DNA from: Candidatus Megaera endosymbiont of Mesostigma viride | Lineage (GTDB): Bacteria > Pseudomonadota > Alphaproteobacteria > Rickettsiales > Rickettsiaceae | Length of the DNA: 64,000 nucleotides | Direction of reading: 5' to 3' | Assembly: GCA_020410825.1 (NCBI GenBank) | Contig: CP084576.1 | Coordinates: 372,001 to 436,000 of the forward strand | In this document: positions 27,216-37,284 of the stretch, piece by piece | How positions within the stretch are numbered: position 1 is the first letter of the stretch | Layout of the letters: each line of letters starts with the position of its first letter | Notes under the pieces: generated by a model | What the model was told of the DNA's origin: nothing | The model's input: the letters and a program-made list of their open reading frames with translations, nothing else | Databases searched by the model: none | Translations under genes and position numbers: made by a program

Positions 27216-28637
27216 TTAATTTTGTAGCATCCGAGTTAGCAAATTTACTTCTTCCCGAACATCAGCGTCTTCAGCCATTAACTGTTCTACTTTTTTTACT
27301 GCATGGATCACAGTAGTATGATCTTTTTTACCGAACTTAGAGCCAATATCTGCTAAACTTTTTGGGGTAAGGATTTTAGATAAATACATAGCTATTTGCC
27401 TTGGTCTTACTACGGTTCTAGCTCTTCTAACAGATGACATTTCAGAAATTTTGATATTGTAATGATTAGCTACCCTTTTTTGTATATCTTCGATAGTAAT
27501 TATTCTTTCATTCGAGCGGAGCAAGTCTCGCAGAATATCCTGCGTGCTTTCCAGAGTTACTTCTCTGCCTATTAGAGTAGAATGGGCTATTACTTTATTT
27601 AAAGCTCCTTCTAGTTCTCGGACGTTAGAAGTGATTTTTGCAGCTAAAAAATTGATAACATTTTGAGAAATGTTGATATTCATTTGCTCTAATTTGGATT
27701 CTAATATTCCAACACGCAGCTCATAGGTAGTACTGTGGACATCGGCAACTAGTCCCCATCCTAATCGGGACTTTATTCTATCTTCTATATTATCAAGATC
27801 GGACGGTGACCTATCACACGAAATAACCATTTGTTTATTATTATCAATAATAGCATTAAAGGTATGAAAAAATTCCTCTTGCGTACTATCTTTCCCGCAA
27901 ATAAATTGAATATCATCAATCATCAGCACGTCTACTGATCTAAATTCTTCTTTAAAAGCCATTACGTCTTTATTACGAAGAGCTTTTATAAAGCGATACA
28001 TAAATTTTTCAGCAGACAAGTATAAAACTTTTCTTTTTGGATTTATTTTTTTAGAATGCCAAGCAATAGCATGCATTAAATGGGTTTTACCAAGCCCTAC
28101 ACCTCCATATAAAAACAACGGATTAGATTTTGCAACTGCTGTTTTTGATTCAGCTACTGCTAGTGCTGCGGCATAGGCCAGTTCATTTGGCGGTCCAATA
28201 ACAAAATTTTCAAAGGTAAATCTTTGATCTAAAAAGGCTAGAGAATCATCTTCTGTTTCTAAATTTATAGGATTTTTAACCTCATTTTTTATGGGTTCTT
28301 GTAGCTCCTGAGATCCTATAGCATAAAAGTTATTAAGTTCTTTGGTAATAATATCGACCGATTTTACCTCAGGGTCATAATGAGCAACTAACTTTATTAT
28401 AGTTTCAAAGTAATTGGATTTTATCCAGTCCCTGACAAAATTACTTGGTGCTGCTAGCAATAATTTATTGTTTTTTGTCCTTTCGTAGAAAGCAATTTTA
28501 CTAAACCAGTTTTTGTAAAGAGCATGCCCATAATGGCTTATGAGATCACGGCTAACTTCATCCCATAAATTATGTGGGTTTTCATTATGCTGGTTATTAG
28601 GTTTTGATATTATTTCGAGTTGCTCTAATTGCTTCAT
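27216..28637 (-). CDS. dnaA: Chromosomal replication initiator DnaA
   Basis: DnaA binds 9-mer boxes at oriC and melts the origin. The 473-aa protein has the N-terminal DnaB-interaction domain ([20 protein letters not shown]), a linker, the AAA+ domain with Walker [14 protein letters not shown] and Walker [11 protein letters not shown], and the DNA-binding domain with signature [16 protein letters not shown]. The 174-base region to the divergent sdhE shows no recognisable DnaA box, so the origin is probably elsewhere. Confidence 0.97.
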   Translation of the reverse strand: MKQLEQLEIISKPNNQHNENPHNLWDEVSRDLISHYGHALYKNWFSKIAFYERTKNNKLLLAAPSNFVRDWIKSNYFETIIKLVAHYDPEVKSVDIITKELNNFYAIGSQELQEPIKNEVKNPINLETEDDSLAFLDQRFTFENFVIGPPNELAYAAALAVAESKTAVAKSNPLFLYGGVGLGKTHLMHAIAWHSKKINPKRKVLYLSAEKFMYRFIKALRNKDVMAFKEEFRSVDVLMIDDIQFICGKDSTQEEFFHTFNAIIDNNKQMVISCDRSPSDLDNIEDRIKSRLGWGLVADVHSTTYELRVGILESKLEQMNINISQNVINFLAAKITSNVRELEGALNKVIAHSTLIGREVTLESTQDILRDLLRSNERIITIEDIQKRVANHYNIKISEMSSVRRARTVVRPRQIAMYLSKILTPKSLADIGSKFGKKDHTTVIHAVKKVEQLMAEDADVREEVNLLTRMLQN

Positions 28638-28811
28638 ATAGTCAAATAAGGGTCAAGAAATGGTTAACTAACTGGGATATCTAAACCCAAAATTAGAGTT
28701 AAAAACTTAACTTGATATCAATAAATTATGTATATCTATAAAATAGACTTGATGTTTTCTTCATAGTAAGTAAATAATATTACCAATAAATTTTTTTGCA
28801 AGATATTATCG

Positions 28812-29072
28812 ATGACTTTCCTAAAAAGAAAACAAATAATCAAAAAATTACTTTATCGAAGTTGTAATAGGGGATGTAAAGAAACAGACCTTATAATTGG
28901 TAGGTTTGCAAGGAAAAATCTAGATAAAATGACCGATGAGGAGTTAGATCTTTTTTCAGAATTACTGGAGTTTCCAGATGTTGATATTTATGACTGGTAC
29001 ATCAAGAAAAAACCTCTACCAATAGAAAAATCTAATTCAGTTATTACCAAGTTGTTAAATTTTACTCTATAG
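28812..29072 (+). CDS. sdhE: Succinate dehydrogenase flavinylation factor SdhE
   Basis: SdhE (Sdh5/YgfY family) binds SdhA and promotes covalent FAD attachment. The 86-aa protein shows the pattern KKLLYRSCNRGCKETDLIIG with the essential RGxxE motif (RGCKE), then MTDEELDLFSELLEFPD and YDWYI. It lies four bases before mfd, as in other alphaproteobacteria. Its presence matters for the shortened sdhA at 2203-3894. Confidence 0.92.
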   Translation: MTFLKRKQIIKKLLYRSCNRGCKETDLIIGRFARKNLDKMTDEELDLFSELLEFPDVDIYDWYIKKKPLPIEKSNSVITKLLNFTL

Positions 29073-29076
29073 AGAA

Positions 29077-32000
29077 ATGCAAAAAATCTACATTCCCTTT
29101 GTTGCTAAATGTTTGTTTGCCTATGAGTATTTTAACAACATTCGTAAAAATATTTTACTAACATTTTCTGATGAAGAAGCAACGATAAAAGCTTATAAAC
29201 ATCTTAAATTCCTAGCAGATAAAGGTGGTAATAACAAGGTCGTGTATTTCCCTTCACTAGATACATTGCCGTATGATCGTATCTCTCCGAATCAAGGAAT
29301 AATTGCAGCACGAGCAAATGTCTTGACTATTTTAAGTTTAAACAAATCACCAAAAATTATCGTTACTAATGCTCAAAATTTAATTATTAAAGTACCTCTG
29401 CCGGCAGTGTTTAAAAACTCGGCAGTTACTATTACTAAAGGAGATAAATTACTTATAGAAGAACTGGCATTTTTTTTAGTTAATAATGGATTTATCCGGA
29501 TGCCAATCGCTGTGGAAAGCGGAGAATTCGCCGTTAAGGGGGAGATAATTGATATAATCCATTCTAATAATAAAGGCTACAGAATTAATTTTGGTTGGGA
29601 GATTGTAGAATCAATTAAAGAATTTGACGTAAATAGCCAAATTTCGACAAAATCAGTTGATAAGCTAGAGCTATCGTCTGCTAGTGAAGCAATTTTAAAC
29701 CTTAATAATATAGAAGTTTTTAGAAATAATTTCCTAAAGAATTTCGGTGTAAATCATGTTAGGCATAATATGTATGAATCGATAATGTCAGGGAAGAAGT
29801 TTCAAGGTTATGAACATTTGTTACCATTGTTTTATAATGAAATGGCTAATTTCAGGGATTATCTAGGTGATCATGTAGTAATCTATGATAATTTATCTAT
29901 ACAATCGATTCTTGAACTAGAAAAATCCTATGATGATTTTTATCAGGCAAGAGTTCTTTCTAATAAAGCTAATCCTGAATCATTTTATTTTGCTCTTTCT
30001 ACCGATCAGCTTATTTTTTCCAGTGTTTTTATTAAAGAATTTTTAAACCAAGGCAATAACTTCTTTATTGAGAATAGCCCAGAAAAGGAAGGTGAAGTAG
30101 ACGTTGGTGCTAGTAAGTTGCTAAATGGTATGGATATTCCTAAGACATTAAGAGGTATTGAGTGGCCACAACCTCTTAGTCGTCATAGTGTTGAATCATC
30201 AATTTTACCGACTTTAATCAACGATTATAAAAACAGGATCATCATAATATGCTGTAGTGCGAAAAGTGTGCAGCAAAGGATTAAAATTATTGTTGAAAGT
30301 CAGGGGTATACTACTTGTGAAATATCATTTCTTCAGGACGCAAAAAAGCAGCTGATAAATATAGCGATTACTCCTCTCTCTCACGGATTTTTTAACAAAA
30401 GTTACTTATTTATTTCAGAGCAAGACATTTTGGGAGAAAAGTTTACTTCTCAAAGTCATAAACCAAGTCGCAGGAAACTCAAGAACATACTAATTGAACT
30501 TGATAATATAGGCGAAGGGGAACTTGTAGTCCATAAAGAACATGGAATCGGAAGATTTGAAAAAGTAGAAACTATATTAGTTAGTGAGATTCCTCACGAT
30601 TGTCTGAAAATTATTTATTTTAATAACGATGTTCTGTATTTACCTGTTGAAAATATCGATTTAATAACAAAATATGGTAATGAAGAAGCAGAACTTGATA
30701 AGCTTGGCGGAGTAAATTGGCAAAAACGGAAAGCTCGCCTTAAAAATCGAATAAAAGATATAGCTGCGAGCCTAATTAAGACTACCGCTGAAAGGGAACT
30801 ACATAGAACAATCCCAGTTAATTTTGATCCTGAATTATATTTAAATTTTTGTAATCGTTTTATTTACAGTGAAACAGAAGACCAACTTTCTGCCATTAAT
30901 GATATTGAAGTAGACTTAAAAAGTGGCAAGTTAATGGATAGATTGATTTGTGGAGATGTTGGCTTTGGAAAAACCGAAGTAGCTATGAGGGCTGCTTTCA
31001 TGACGGCTTTTGACTATCAGGATGATAATCCACAAGTAGCAATAATATCGCCTACTACTATTTTATGCCGCCAGCACCATATGAGCTTTATTGAACGTTT
31101 TAGCGGTTTTGATATTCGTATTAGCCAATTATCTAGGTTAATTAGTAATGCGCAAGCCAAAGCAATAAAAAATGATATAGAGGCCGGTAAAATTAATATT
31201 ATAATCGGCACTCATGCTCTTTTATCAAAAGATATAAAATTCAAGAACTTAAAGCTTTTAATTATTGATGAGGAACAGCATTTTGGGGTAACTCAAAAAG
31301 AACGTCTTAAATCTTTAAAATCTGGTGTACATGTTTTATCACTTTCTGCAACACCGATTCCAAGAACGTTGCAAATGTCTATGTCAGGCCTTAAAGATTT
31401 AAGTCTTATTGCCACCCCGCCAATAGACCGGCTACCAGTAAGAACGGCCGTTATGCCATTTGATGGAATAGTAATTAGGGATGCTCTAATGCGGGAACGT
31501 TTTAGAGGGGGAAAAAGCTTTTATGTTGTACCAAGAATAAAGGATATTGACTGGGTTACGAAGAAACTTATAGAATACGTCCCTGAGCTGAAGTTTAAAA
31601 TAGCTCATGGGCAGATGTTACCTAAGGATATCGATAATATCATGAATGAATTTTGTGATGATAAATTTGATATATTACTTTCAACTACGATAATAGAATC
31701 TGGAATTGATATACCAGCTGCTAATACCATAATAATTCATAAAGCAGATATGCTGGGTCTTAGCCAGCTTTATCAATTAAGGGGAAGGGTTGGTCGTGGT
31801 AAGGTAAGGGGGTATGCTTATCTTACATTAATGAATGATAAAGTTACGACAAAACATTCCTGGCAAAGGCTAGAAATTTTACAGAATATAGATTCTCTTG
31901 GTGCTGGCTTTACTATTGCTAGTCATGATATGGATTTACGTGGTTTTGGTAATTTGGTAGGTGATGAGCAGTCAGGACATATTAAGGAAGTTGGTTCAGA

Positions 32001-32505
32001 ATTATATCAAGAAATGCTTAATGAAGCTATATCAGAGCTTAAAAATCAGAATTCTAGTGAAAAGCAGTTAGATTTTACTCCTTCTATTAACCTTGGAATA
32101 GCTGTTTATATTCCAACTAATTATATTGGAGACAGTTCTCTCCGCCTTGCTATATATAGGAGGACGGCTAATCTTAAAAATCGTTCTGAAATTGAGGCAT
32201 TTAGAGATGAAATGATAGACAGATTCGGCCTCTTACCTGAGGAATTTAATAATTTACTTAAGATAGTTGAAATAAAAAATATATGCTATTCTCTTAAAAT
32301 AGAAAGTCTGGATTGTGGATCTGGCGGTTTTGTAGTTAAATTTAATAAAAATTTTGATGTCGCAGATATAGTAATGCCTTTTGTCCAAAAATTCCCCAGA
32401 CATGCTAAAATTAAACCCGATAATAAATTAGTTTTTATTAAAGATTTAAAAAACTCGGCTGATATTTTAGAAGAGGCAAAAGAATTTCTTAAACAGTTTC
32501 ATTAA
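29077..32505 (+). CDS. mfd: Transcription-repair coupling factor
   Basis: Mfd removes RNA polymerase stalled at DNA damage and recruits UvrA. The 1142-aa product has the UvrB-like N-terminal region (FPSLDTLPYDRISPNQGI), the RNA-polymerase-interacting domain (LVVHKEHGIGRFEKVET), then a RecG-like translocase: CGDVGFGKTEVAMRA (Walker A), IIDEEQHFG (DEEQ box), LSATPIPRTLQMSMSGL, and QLRGRVGRG (motif VI). The C-terminal TRCF domain follows. It is shortened by a few residues compared with E. coli, normal for the order. Confidence 0.96.
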   Translation: MQKIYIPFVAKCLFAYEYFNNIRKNILLTFSDEEATIKAYKHLKFLADKGGNNKVVYFPSLDTLPYDRISPNQGIIAARANVLTILSLNKSPKIIVTNAQNLIIKVPLPAVFKNSAVTITKGDKLLIEELAFFLVNNGFIRMPIAVESGEFAVKGEIIDIIHSNNKGYRINFGWEIVESIKEFDVNSQISTKSVDKLELSSASEAILNLNNIEVFRNNFLKNFGVNHVRHNMYESIMSGKKFQGYEHLLPLFYNEMANFRDYLGDHVVIYDNLSIQSILELEKSYDDFYQARVLSNKANPESFYFALSTDQLIFSSVFIKEFLNQGNNFFIENSPEKEGEVDVGASKLLNGMDIPKTLRGIEWPQPLSRHSVESSILPTLINDYKNRIIIICCSAKSVQQRIKIIVESQGYTTCEISFLQDAKKQLINIAITPLSHGFFNKSYLFISEQDILGEKFTSQSHKPSRRKLKNILIELDNIGEGELVVHKEHGIGRFEKVETILVSEIPHDCLKIIYFNNDVLYLPVENIDLITKYGNEEAELDKLGGVNWQKRKARLKNRIKDIAASLIKTTAERELHRTIPVNFDPELYLNFCNRFIYSETEDQLSAINDIEVDLKSGKLMDRLICGDVGFGKTEVAMRAAFMTAFDYQDDNPQVAIISPTTILCRQHHMSFIERFSGFDIRISQLSRLISNAQAKAIKNDIEAGKINIIIGTHALLSKDIKFKNLKLLIIDEEQHFGVTQKERLKSLKSGVHVLSLSATPIPRTLQMSMSGLKDLSLIATPPIDRLPVRTAVMPFDGIVIRDALMRERFRGGKSFYVVPRIKDIDWVTKKLIEYVPELKFKIAHGQMLPKDIDNIMNEFCDDKFDILLSTTIIESGIDIPAANTIIIHKADMLGLSQLYQLRGRVGRGKVRGYAYLTLMNDKVTTKHSWQRLEILQNIDSLGAGFTIASHDMDLRGFGNLVGDEQSGHIKEVGSELYQEMLNEAISELKNQNSSEKQLDFTPSINLGIAVYIPTNYIGDSSLRLAIYRRTANLKNRSEIEAFRDEMIDRFGLLPEEFNNLLKIVEIKNICYSLKIESLDCGSGGFVVKFNKNFDVADIVMPFVQKFPRHAKIKPDNKLVFIKDLKNSADILEEAKEFLKQFH

Positions 32506-32507
32506 TA

Positions 32508-33587
32508 ATGTCAGTTTACTTAGAAGGGTTAAACCTCCATAATTATCGTAATTTCAAGGAATTAAAGCTAGCTTTTAATAACAATATAGTTGTTATCCTT
32601 GGGGAAAATGGTAGCGGTAAAACAAATATTCTGGAATCAATTTCATTACTTTCTCCAGGAAGGGGATTAAAAGGAGCAAAATATGACGAGATGGCTTATA
32701 ATTACAATGGAAGCTGGTCCAGTAGTATATACTTAAAAAGTAAGATAGGTAAAGCATTAGTGGCATCTACTTATGCACTTAGCAACAATTTGAGAACAAT
32801 AGAATATAATGGATCAAAGATCCGTAATACGGAGCTTACTACCCTTGCCAATATTATTTGGCTTACCCCTCAGATGGATGGAATATTCTTGAGTTCTCCT
32901 TCTGAGCGGAGGAGGTTTCTTGATAGAATAGTTTATAATTTTTACCAGGAACATGCTAGTAATATAAATAAATATGAGCATCTAGCTCGTGAACGCTTAA
33001 AACTTCTTATGCAAAATAATTCGAATCTTAATGATTCATGGTTAAAAATTCTAGAAACAAAAACCGCTGATATAACATTGAAAATCATTAAGTTACGTTC
33101 AAATGTGATAAACTTTGTGCAGGGATATATAGATATAGTTGACGCACCTTTCCCTAAAGCTCAGCTTGAAGTTAACCATTTATTCGGTAAAGAAATAGAA
33201 GATGAAGAGTTTCTAGAAACATATTCAACATATCTCTACAAAAATCGACAAAAAGATAGAATTACCAAAAGAACAAATTTAGGAATAAATAAACAGGAAC
33301 TTATTGTAAAACATAAAGAGAAATGCCAACTTGCAAAATTTTGTTCTACTGGTGAACAAAAAGCTTTGTTAATCTCAATATTACTAGGCCAGATTGAGGC
33401 AAATAAAGCAATAGCAAAAACAACCCCTATCCTACTACTGGATGAGCTGTTTGTCCATCTTGACGATAAACGAAAAGATTGTCTTGCTCAATATATAATA
33501 AATAGTAAACTACAAACATTTATAACGGCAACGGATATGGTCGGTCTAGAGAGGATTGCTGCGATCGGTCAGATGATTTATATTTAA
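32508..33587 (+). CDS. recF: DNA replication and repair protein RecF
   Basis: RecF is an SMC-like ATPase that helps load RecA at single-strand gaps. The 359-aa product has Walker A GENGSGKTNILESIS (about residues 31-45), the ABC-type signature STGEQKALLISILLGQ and Walker B PILLLDELFVHLD. It begins two bases after the mfd stop and is probably translated from the same mRNA. RecO is encoded at 46826, so the RecFOR path appears present. Confidence 0.94.
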   Translation: MSVYLEGLNLHNYRNFKELKLAFNNNIVVILGENGSGKTNILESISLLSPGRGLKGAKYDEMAYNYNGSWSSSIYLKSKIGKALVASTYALSNNLRTIEYNGSKIRNTELTTLANIIWLTPQMDGIFLSSPSERRRFLDRIVYNFYQEHASNINKYEHLARERLKLLMQNNSNLNDSWLKILETKTADITLKIIKLRSNVINFVQGYIDIVDAPFPKAQLEVNHLFGKEIEDEEFLETYSTYLYKNRQKDRITKRTNLGINKQELIVKHKEKCQLAKFCSTGEQKALLISILLGQIEANKAIAKTTPILLLDELFVHLDDKRKDCLAQYIINSKLQTFITATDMVGLERIAAIGQMIYI

Positions 33588-33605
33588 CAAAAACCCACAC
33601 AAAAC

Positions 33606-34490
33606 ATGGAATTAAAAAGGCCAGATTGGATTAAAGTTAAAGCTCCAAATTCAAAGGAATATGAAAATACTAAATCCTTAATTAGCGAACTTAAATTAAA
33701 CACGGTGTGTCAGGAAGCTGCTTGCCCTAATATTGGGGAATGCTGGCAAAAAAAACATGCCACCGTTATGATATTAGGATCGGTTTGCACGAGAGCTTGC
33801 GCATTTTGTAATGTAGCTACTGGCCGTCCTGATCTACTTGATCCCCATGAACCAGAAAGATTAGCCGAAGCTGTAGGAAAGCTAGGACTTGAGCATGTGG
33901 TAATAACTTCTGTTGATAGAGATGATCTCCCTGATGGAGGGGCTACTCATTTTGCTAATTGTATAAAACAGCTACGAAAATCATCGCCAAATACTACTAT
34001 TGAGATTTTAACGCCTGATTTCTTAAAAAAAGAAGGTGCTATAGAGATAGTAGTGGAGGCTAGGCCTGATGTATTTAATCATAATATTGAGACTGTTCCT
34101 TCTTTATATAAAAGGATTAGACCGGGGGCTAGATATTTTCATTCTTTAAACTTATTATATAAGGTAAAAAAGCTAGATTCAGAAGTATTTACAAAATCTG
34201 GCATCATGGTTGGACTTGGGGAAAGTAATGAAGAAATAACCCAAGTTATGGATGACTTGCGGGCGGCAGACGTAGATTTTATAACTATCGGTCAATATTT
34301 ACAACCAACAAAAAAACATGCCGAAATTGCTAGATATGTCACGCCGGAAGAATTTAAGTATTTTGAAAGATTAGCACGAACAAAAGGATTTCTAATGGTA
34401 TCAGCTTCGCCTCTTACGAGGTCTTCCTACCATGCTGGTGATGATTTTAAAATAATGAAACAAGCCCGTAGTGTTGTTACTCAGGCTTGA
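33606..34490 (+). CDS. lipA: Lipoyl synthase
   Basis: This radical-SAM enzyme inserts two sulphurs into the octanoyl group on 2-oxoacid dehydrogenases. The 294-aa product has the auxiliary cluster Cys set in [12 protein letters not shown], the radical-SAM motif [22 protein letters not shown], and the closing [10 protein letters not shown] with the conserved RSSY serine. It supports pyruvate and 2-oxoglutarate dehydrogenases of the TCA cycle. It ends the sdhE-mfd-recF-lipA run. Confidence 0.97.
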   Translation: MELKRPDWIKVKAPNSKEYENTKSLISELKLNTVCQEAACPNIGECWQKKHATVMILGSVCTRACAFCNVATGRPDLLDPHEPERLAEAVGKLGLEHVVITSVDRDDLPDGGATHFANCIKQLRKSSPNTTIEILTPDFLKKEGAIEIVVEARPDVFNHNIETVPSLYKRIRPGARYFHSLNLLYKVKKLDSEVFTKSGIMVGLGESNEEITQVMDDLRAADVDFITIGQYLQPTKKHAEIARYVTPEEFKYFERLARTKGFLMVSASPLTRSSYHAGDDFKIMKQARSVVTQA

Positions 34491-34544
34491 CTAGAATTTT
34501 AGGAGTACAAGTTGGTTGGTACGTTGGCAATTAATATGAGCTGC

Positions 34545-37154
34545 TTAATAACTGTGACCATGTTTTTTAGCTAATTGTGAAGTATTGAACTGTACGGTGC
34601 TTCTATGAAGCATGGGTGGTATATCTTTGACATGATCTAATAATTTAGCACTTGCTCTGTGTATATTATCTTGTTCAGGAGGATTTTTAGCTTTAGGAGC
34701 AGAATGTTTCATGCCATCAGTATAAGCATCAAGGTAATGCGATTTATTTAAGGTTGGCACATCAGAAGGTCGGTCAAGCCTAGTTGATGAAGTCGCTTGC
34801 GCAACTAAATCCACTATTTCCTTCCTCCCACCCTCAATTTCGTGCTTTAACAATCCTACCACCTCTTCAGGTTTCCTATTTTTTAATATTTTATCTATTT
34901 CTTTTATTGCATCTTCCTTTGTCGTGGATTCAGAAATTTGTATTTTGGCCACTGCTTCTACTAGCGGTACTTGGGACGTTACTTCTACTTTTGGTTTTAC
35001 TTGCGCCGTTACCTCAGTCCCACTGGCTATTTGTTCTTTCGGAGATAAATTAATTCCCATACCCTGATTTTTGGAAACTTCCGTCATCATTTCATTATAG
35101 GCTTTCTTCGTCACCGGCAAAGTGTATACTTCTCCATTTCGTTCAATATAACCAATTGCATTATCTTCTTTACCCATAAATTTAATAGGTTGGGGAGAGG
35201 TAACCTCCATTAACTTCCCCGATTTATCATAATGGACAGTAAAATAAACTGCATCTTTAGATGGCATGTTATGTCCGTTTGCATCCTTTAAGGCAAATGA
35301 TGCATGCATTGGGCCACTCCCTTCTTTCAGTGACGGAGGAAATGCAATACTGCGGGTGCTAACCTGTTTTGTAATACCATTAGCGGCTGTAAATGACTGA
35401 GATGAGGTGGTTTCTTTTAATGTACATACTTCCTGGCCAGCTTTGTTTTTGACTACTTGTGTTTTTTCGCTCGCTGTAGAAGGCCCGTCCCATACAACGG
35501 GCTTTGCAACTTTAGCAAATTCCTGGTTAAATTTTTTATAACCCGCTACTTCTGCTTGCTGCATTTGCGCTGCTCTCTCTTTCTTGAAGGCAGGATTTTC
35601 AAGCGCATCAGTTACTAGCTTCTGGTGGTTTTTTAAATAATCCTTAAACTGCTCCATGCTAAGGCCAGTCGTATCAGGATGAAGTATTGCAACCGCCTCC
35701 TTTAGAATTTGAGTCTGTTTATTAATTATTTCTTCTCTAACAAGCGCCACAGGATCAATAACGGGGCTAGTTTGTGGTTTACCGCTACTAGTAGCTAAAA
35801 CTGGTTGACCTGCTTCGCTTAATCCCCTAGCAGTTCTTTCTACTTCCCGCTCTACTGGCTGACCTGATAATGCAATTGAATCTCCGGACGTAAGTTCTTG
35901 TTTAGTCGGATTAAGAGCTTTGTCTTTAATTTTTATGGTTATTTCGTTTTTAATTTGAGCCTTAATGAATTTTTCTGGTTCAGATTGAGTAATGAATCCT
36001 CTTAAATTTTTATCACGGAATTTAAATTTTTTTTTGCCTTGTGCAACTTCCTCAAAATATTTTTCATTATCTTGAACCAAAGCTTTAAATTCTGCTTGGG
36101 CTTTTTCATCCTTAAATCCAACTTTGCCATCTGGTTTCTTCTCGAGTAATAACCCTAACTTAATTTCAATACCAAATTCCTTAAGTGATTGCTGTCTTTT
36201 TTCCATTACTTCTTTAAAACTAGTAGTAATTTCGGTAACATTTATTTCTTCCGGTTTCCGGTCCTTGAACTGTTTTGGCATAGCTTTTTTAGCCCATTCA
36301 CCTAAAACTTTAGGCTCATAATATTGCCCTAATTCTTGAAAAGTTTTATCGATTTCTGGCCTTAAATCTTTATTGGCAGCTGTAAATAAACTATTTACAA
36401 ATTGATCGTTAAGCTTTAATTTTCGGGGAAATTCCCGAAAATGGTTTGTTGGGCCTAACCCGACTATATGCCTTGAATGAGAATGGGGGTGAACATTATC
36501 TGATAATTTAGTAAAAGCTCCACCAAAATCGATACGTACTAATTTAGGATCAGAACCATCTTTTGGCCTTATCACTCCTATATTACCGGTATGCATATCA
36601 AAATCGCCAATTAATAAGGACGTTGGAGCAACTTGTTCGAAACCCTGATAATTCAGTTCTTCAAAAGCTTTTCCTAAAACTTTTCGTGACCCCATCATGT
36701 AAGGCCTTCCTAATACGTCTGGTTTTCCATTTTCGCCTTTAAGAGTCGCAGTTCGAAGCATTTTTGAGGGAGCATTTTCTTTGGACATGTTTTTATCCAT
36801 ATCCACATACATATCATCCGCATAATCTTTAAAAAAGCTTGACCTGACATATACCCCAGAACCATCGGGTGGCAAAGTCTGTAACCCTTTGGGAGTAGTA
36901 AGTGAGACTTCAGCTCCATAGCCGGGAGCAATAGAAGCAAAAATTCTGGAGCCAATAACCTCTGAAATATTAGCACTTATATCAGTATCTTCACATTTGA
37001 TTAAGGCTCTTTCTACTACCGTCCCATTTTCTGATCTAGTGTAAAATCCTCCATATTCACCAGCTGAGTGTACCCCCGCTTTACCTTTCGGCTTCCAAAA
37101 ATCCCATTTCGTCCCTTCGCCAAAAGTATCTAATTCAGAATCCTTCCTTTTCAT
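34545..37154 (-). CDS. Large protein with PI3/PI4-kinase-like catalytic motif, candidate effector
   Basis: No signal peptide or membrane helix; 869 aa. The N-terminal third looks like an atypical kinase: ALIKCED with Lys53 as ATP-binding candidate, SEVIGSRIF with Glu65, then GDFDMHTGNIGVI (Asp186-x-His188-x-x-Asn191) and LVRIDFGGAF (Asp209-Phe-Gly). This equals the D-R-H-x-x-N plus DFG signature of PI3/PI4-kinases. Known relatives by concept are Risk1, a phosphatidylinositol 3-kinase effector of Rickettsia typhi, and Legionella lipid kinases; orthology is not shown. Residues from about 250 to 869 are charged, helical and unassigned, with Gln/Pro-rich linkers. It lies next to the RARP-1-like gene, in the same direction. 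GGTGAT precedes the ATG. Confidence 0.75.
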   Translation of the reverse strand: MKRKDSELDTFGEGTKWDFWKPKGKAGVHSAGEYGGFYTRSENGTVVERALIKCEDTDISANISEVIGSRIFASIAPGYGAEVSLTTPKGLQTLPPDGSGVYVRSSFFKDYADDMYVDMDKNMSKENAPSKMLRTATLKGENGKPDVLGRPYMMGSRKVLGKAFEELNYQGFEQVAPTSLLIGDFDMHTGNIGVIRPKDGSDPKLVRIDFGGAFTKLSDNVHPHSHSRHIVGLGPTNHFREFPRKLKLNDQFVNSLFTAANKDLRPEIDKTFQELGQYYEPKVLGEWAKKAMPKQFKDRKPEEINVTEITTSFKEVMEKRQQSLKEFGIEIKLGLLLEKKPDGKVGFKDEKAQAEFKALVQDNEKYFEEVAQGKKKFKFRDKNLRGFITQSEPEKFIKAQIKNEITIKIKDKALNPTKQELTSGDSIALSGQPVEREVERTARGLSEAGQPVLATSSGKPQTSPVIDPVALVREEIINKQTQILKEAVAILHPDTTGLSMEQFKDYLKNHQKLVTDALENPAFKKERAAQMQQAEVAGYKKFNQEFAKVAKPVVWDGPSTASEKTQVVKNKAGQEVCTLKETTSSQSFTAANGITKQVSTRSIAFPPSLKEGSGPMHASFALKDANGHNMPSKDAVYFTVHYDKSGKLMEVTSPQPIKFMGKEDNAIGYIERNGEVYTLPVTKKAYNEMMTEVSKNQGMGINLSPKEQIASGTEVTAQVKPKVEVTSQVPLVEAVAKIQISESTTKEDAIKEIDKILKNRKPEEVVGLLKHEIEGGRKEIVDLVAQATSSTRLDRPSDVPTLNKSHYLDAYTDGMKHSAPKAKNPPEQDNIHRASAKLLDHVKDIPPMLHRSTVQFNTSQLAKKHGHSY

Positions 37155-37284
37155 ATTATCACCATAAATTAAGTAGCTTAAGTTTTTTAAGTTTATTTAA
37201 TATTCAATTAAGGTGTAAATAAAAATTTAACAAGTTTGATGAGTTTTTATAAAAGTAATGGTTTTTTGAAACATAGCAGCTAAT

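Noticed and set aside
28638-28811. Replication origin beside dnaA
   Set aside because: No DnaA box close to TTATNCACA and no repeated AT-rich 13-mers were seen in the 174-base region; in Rickettsia the origin is also away from dnaA.
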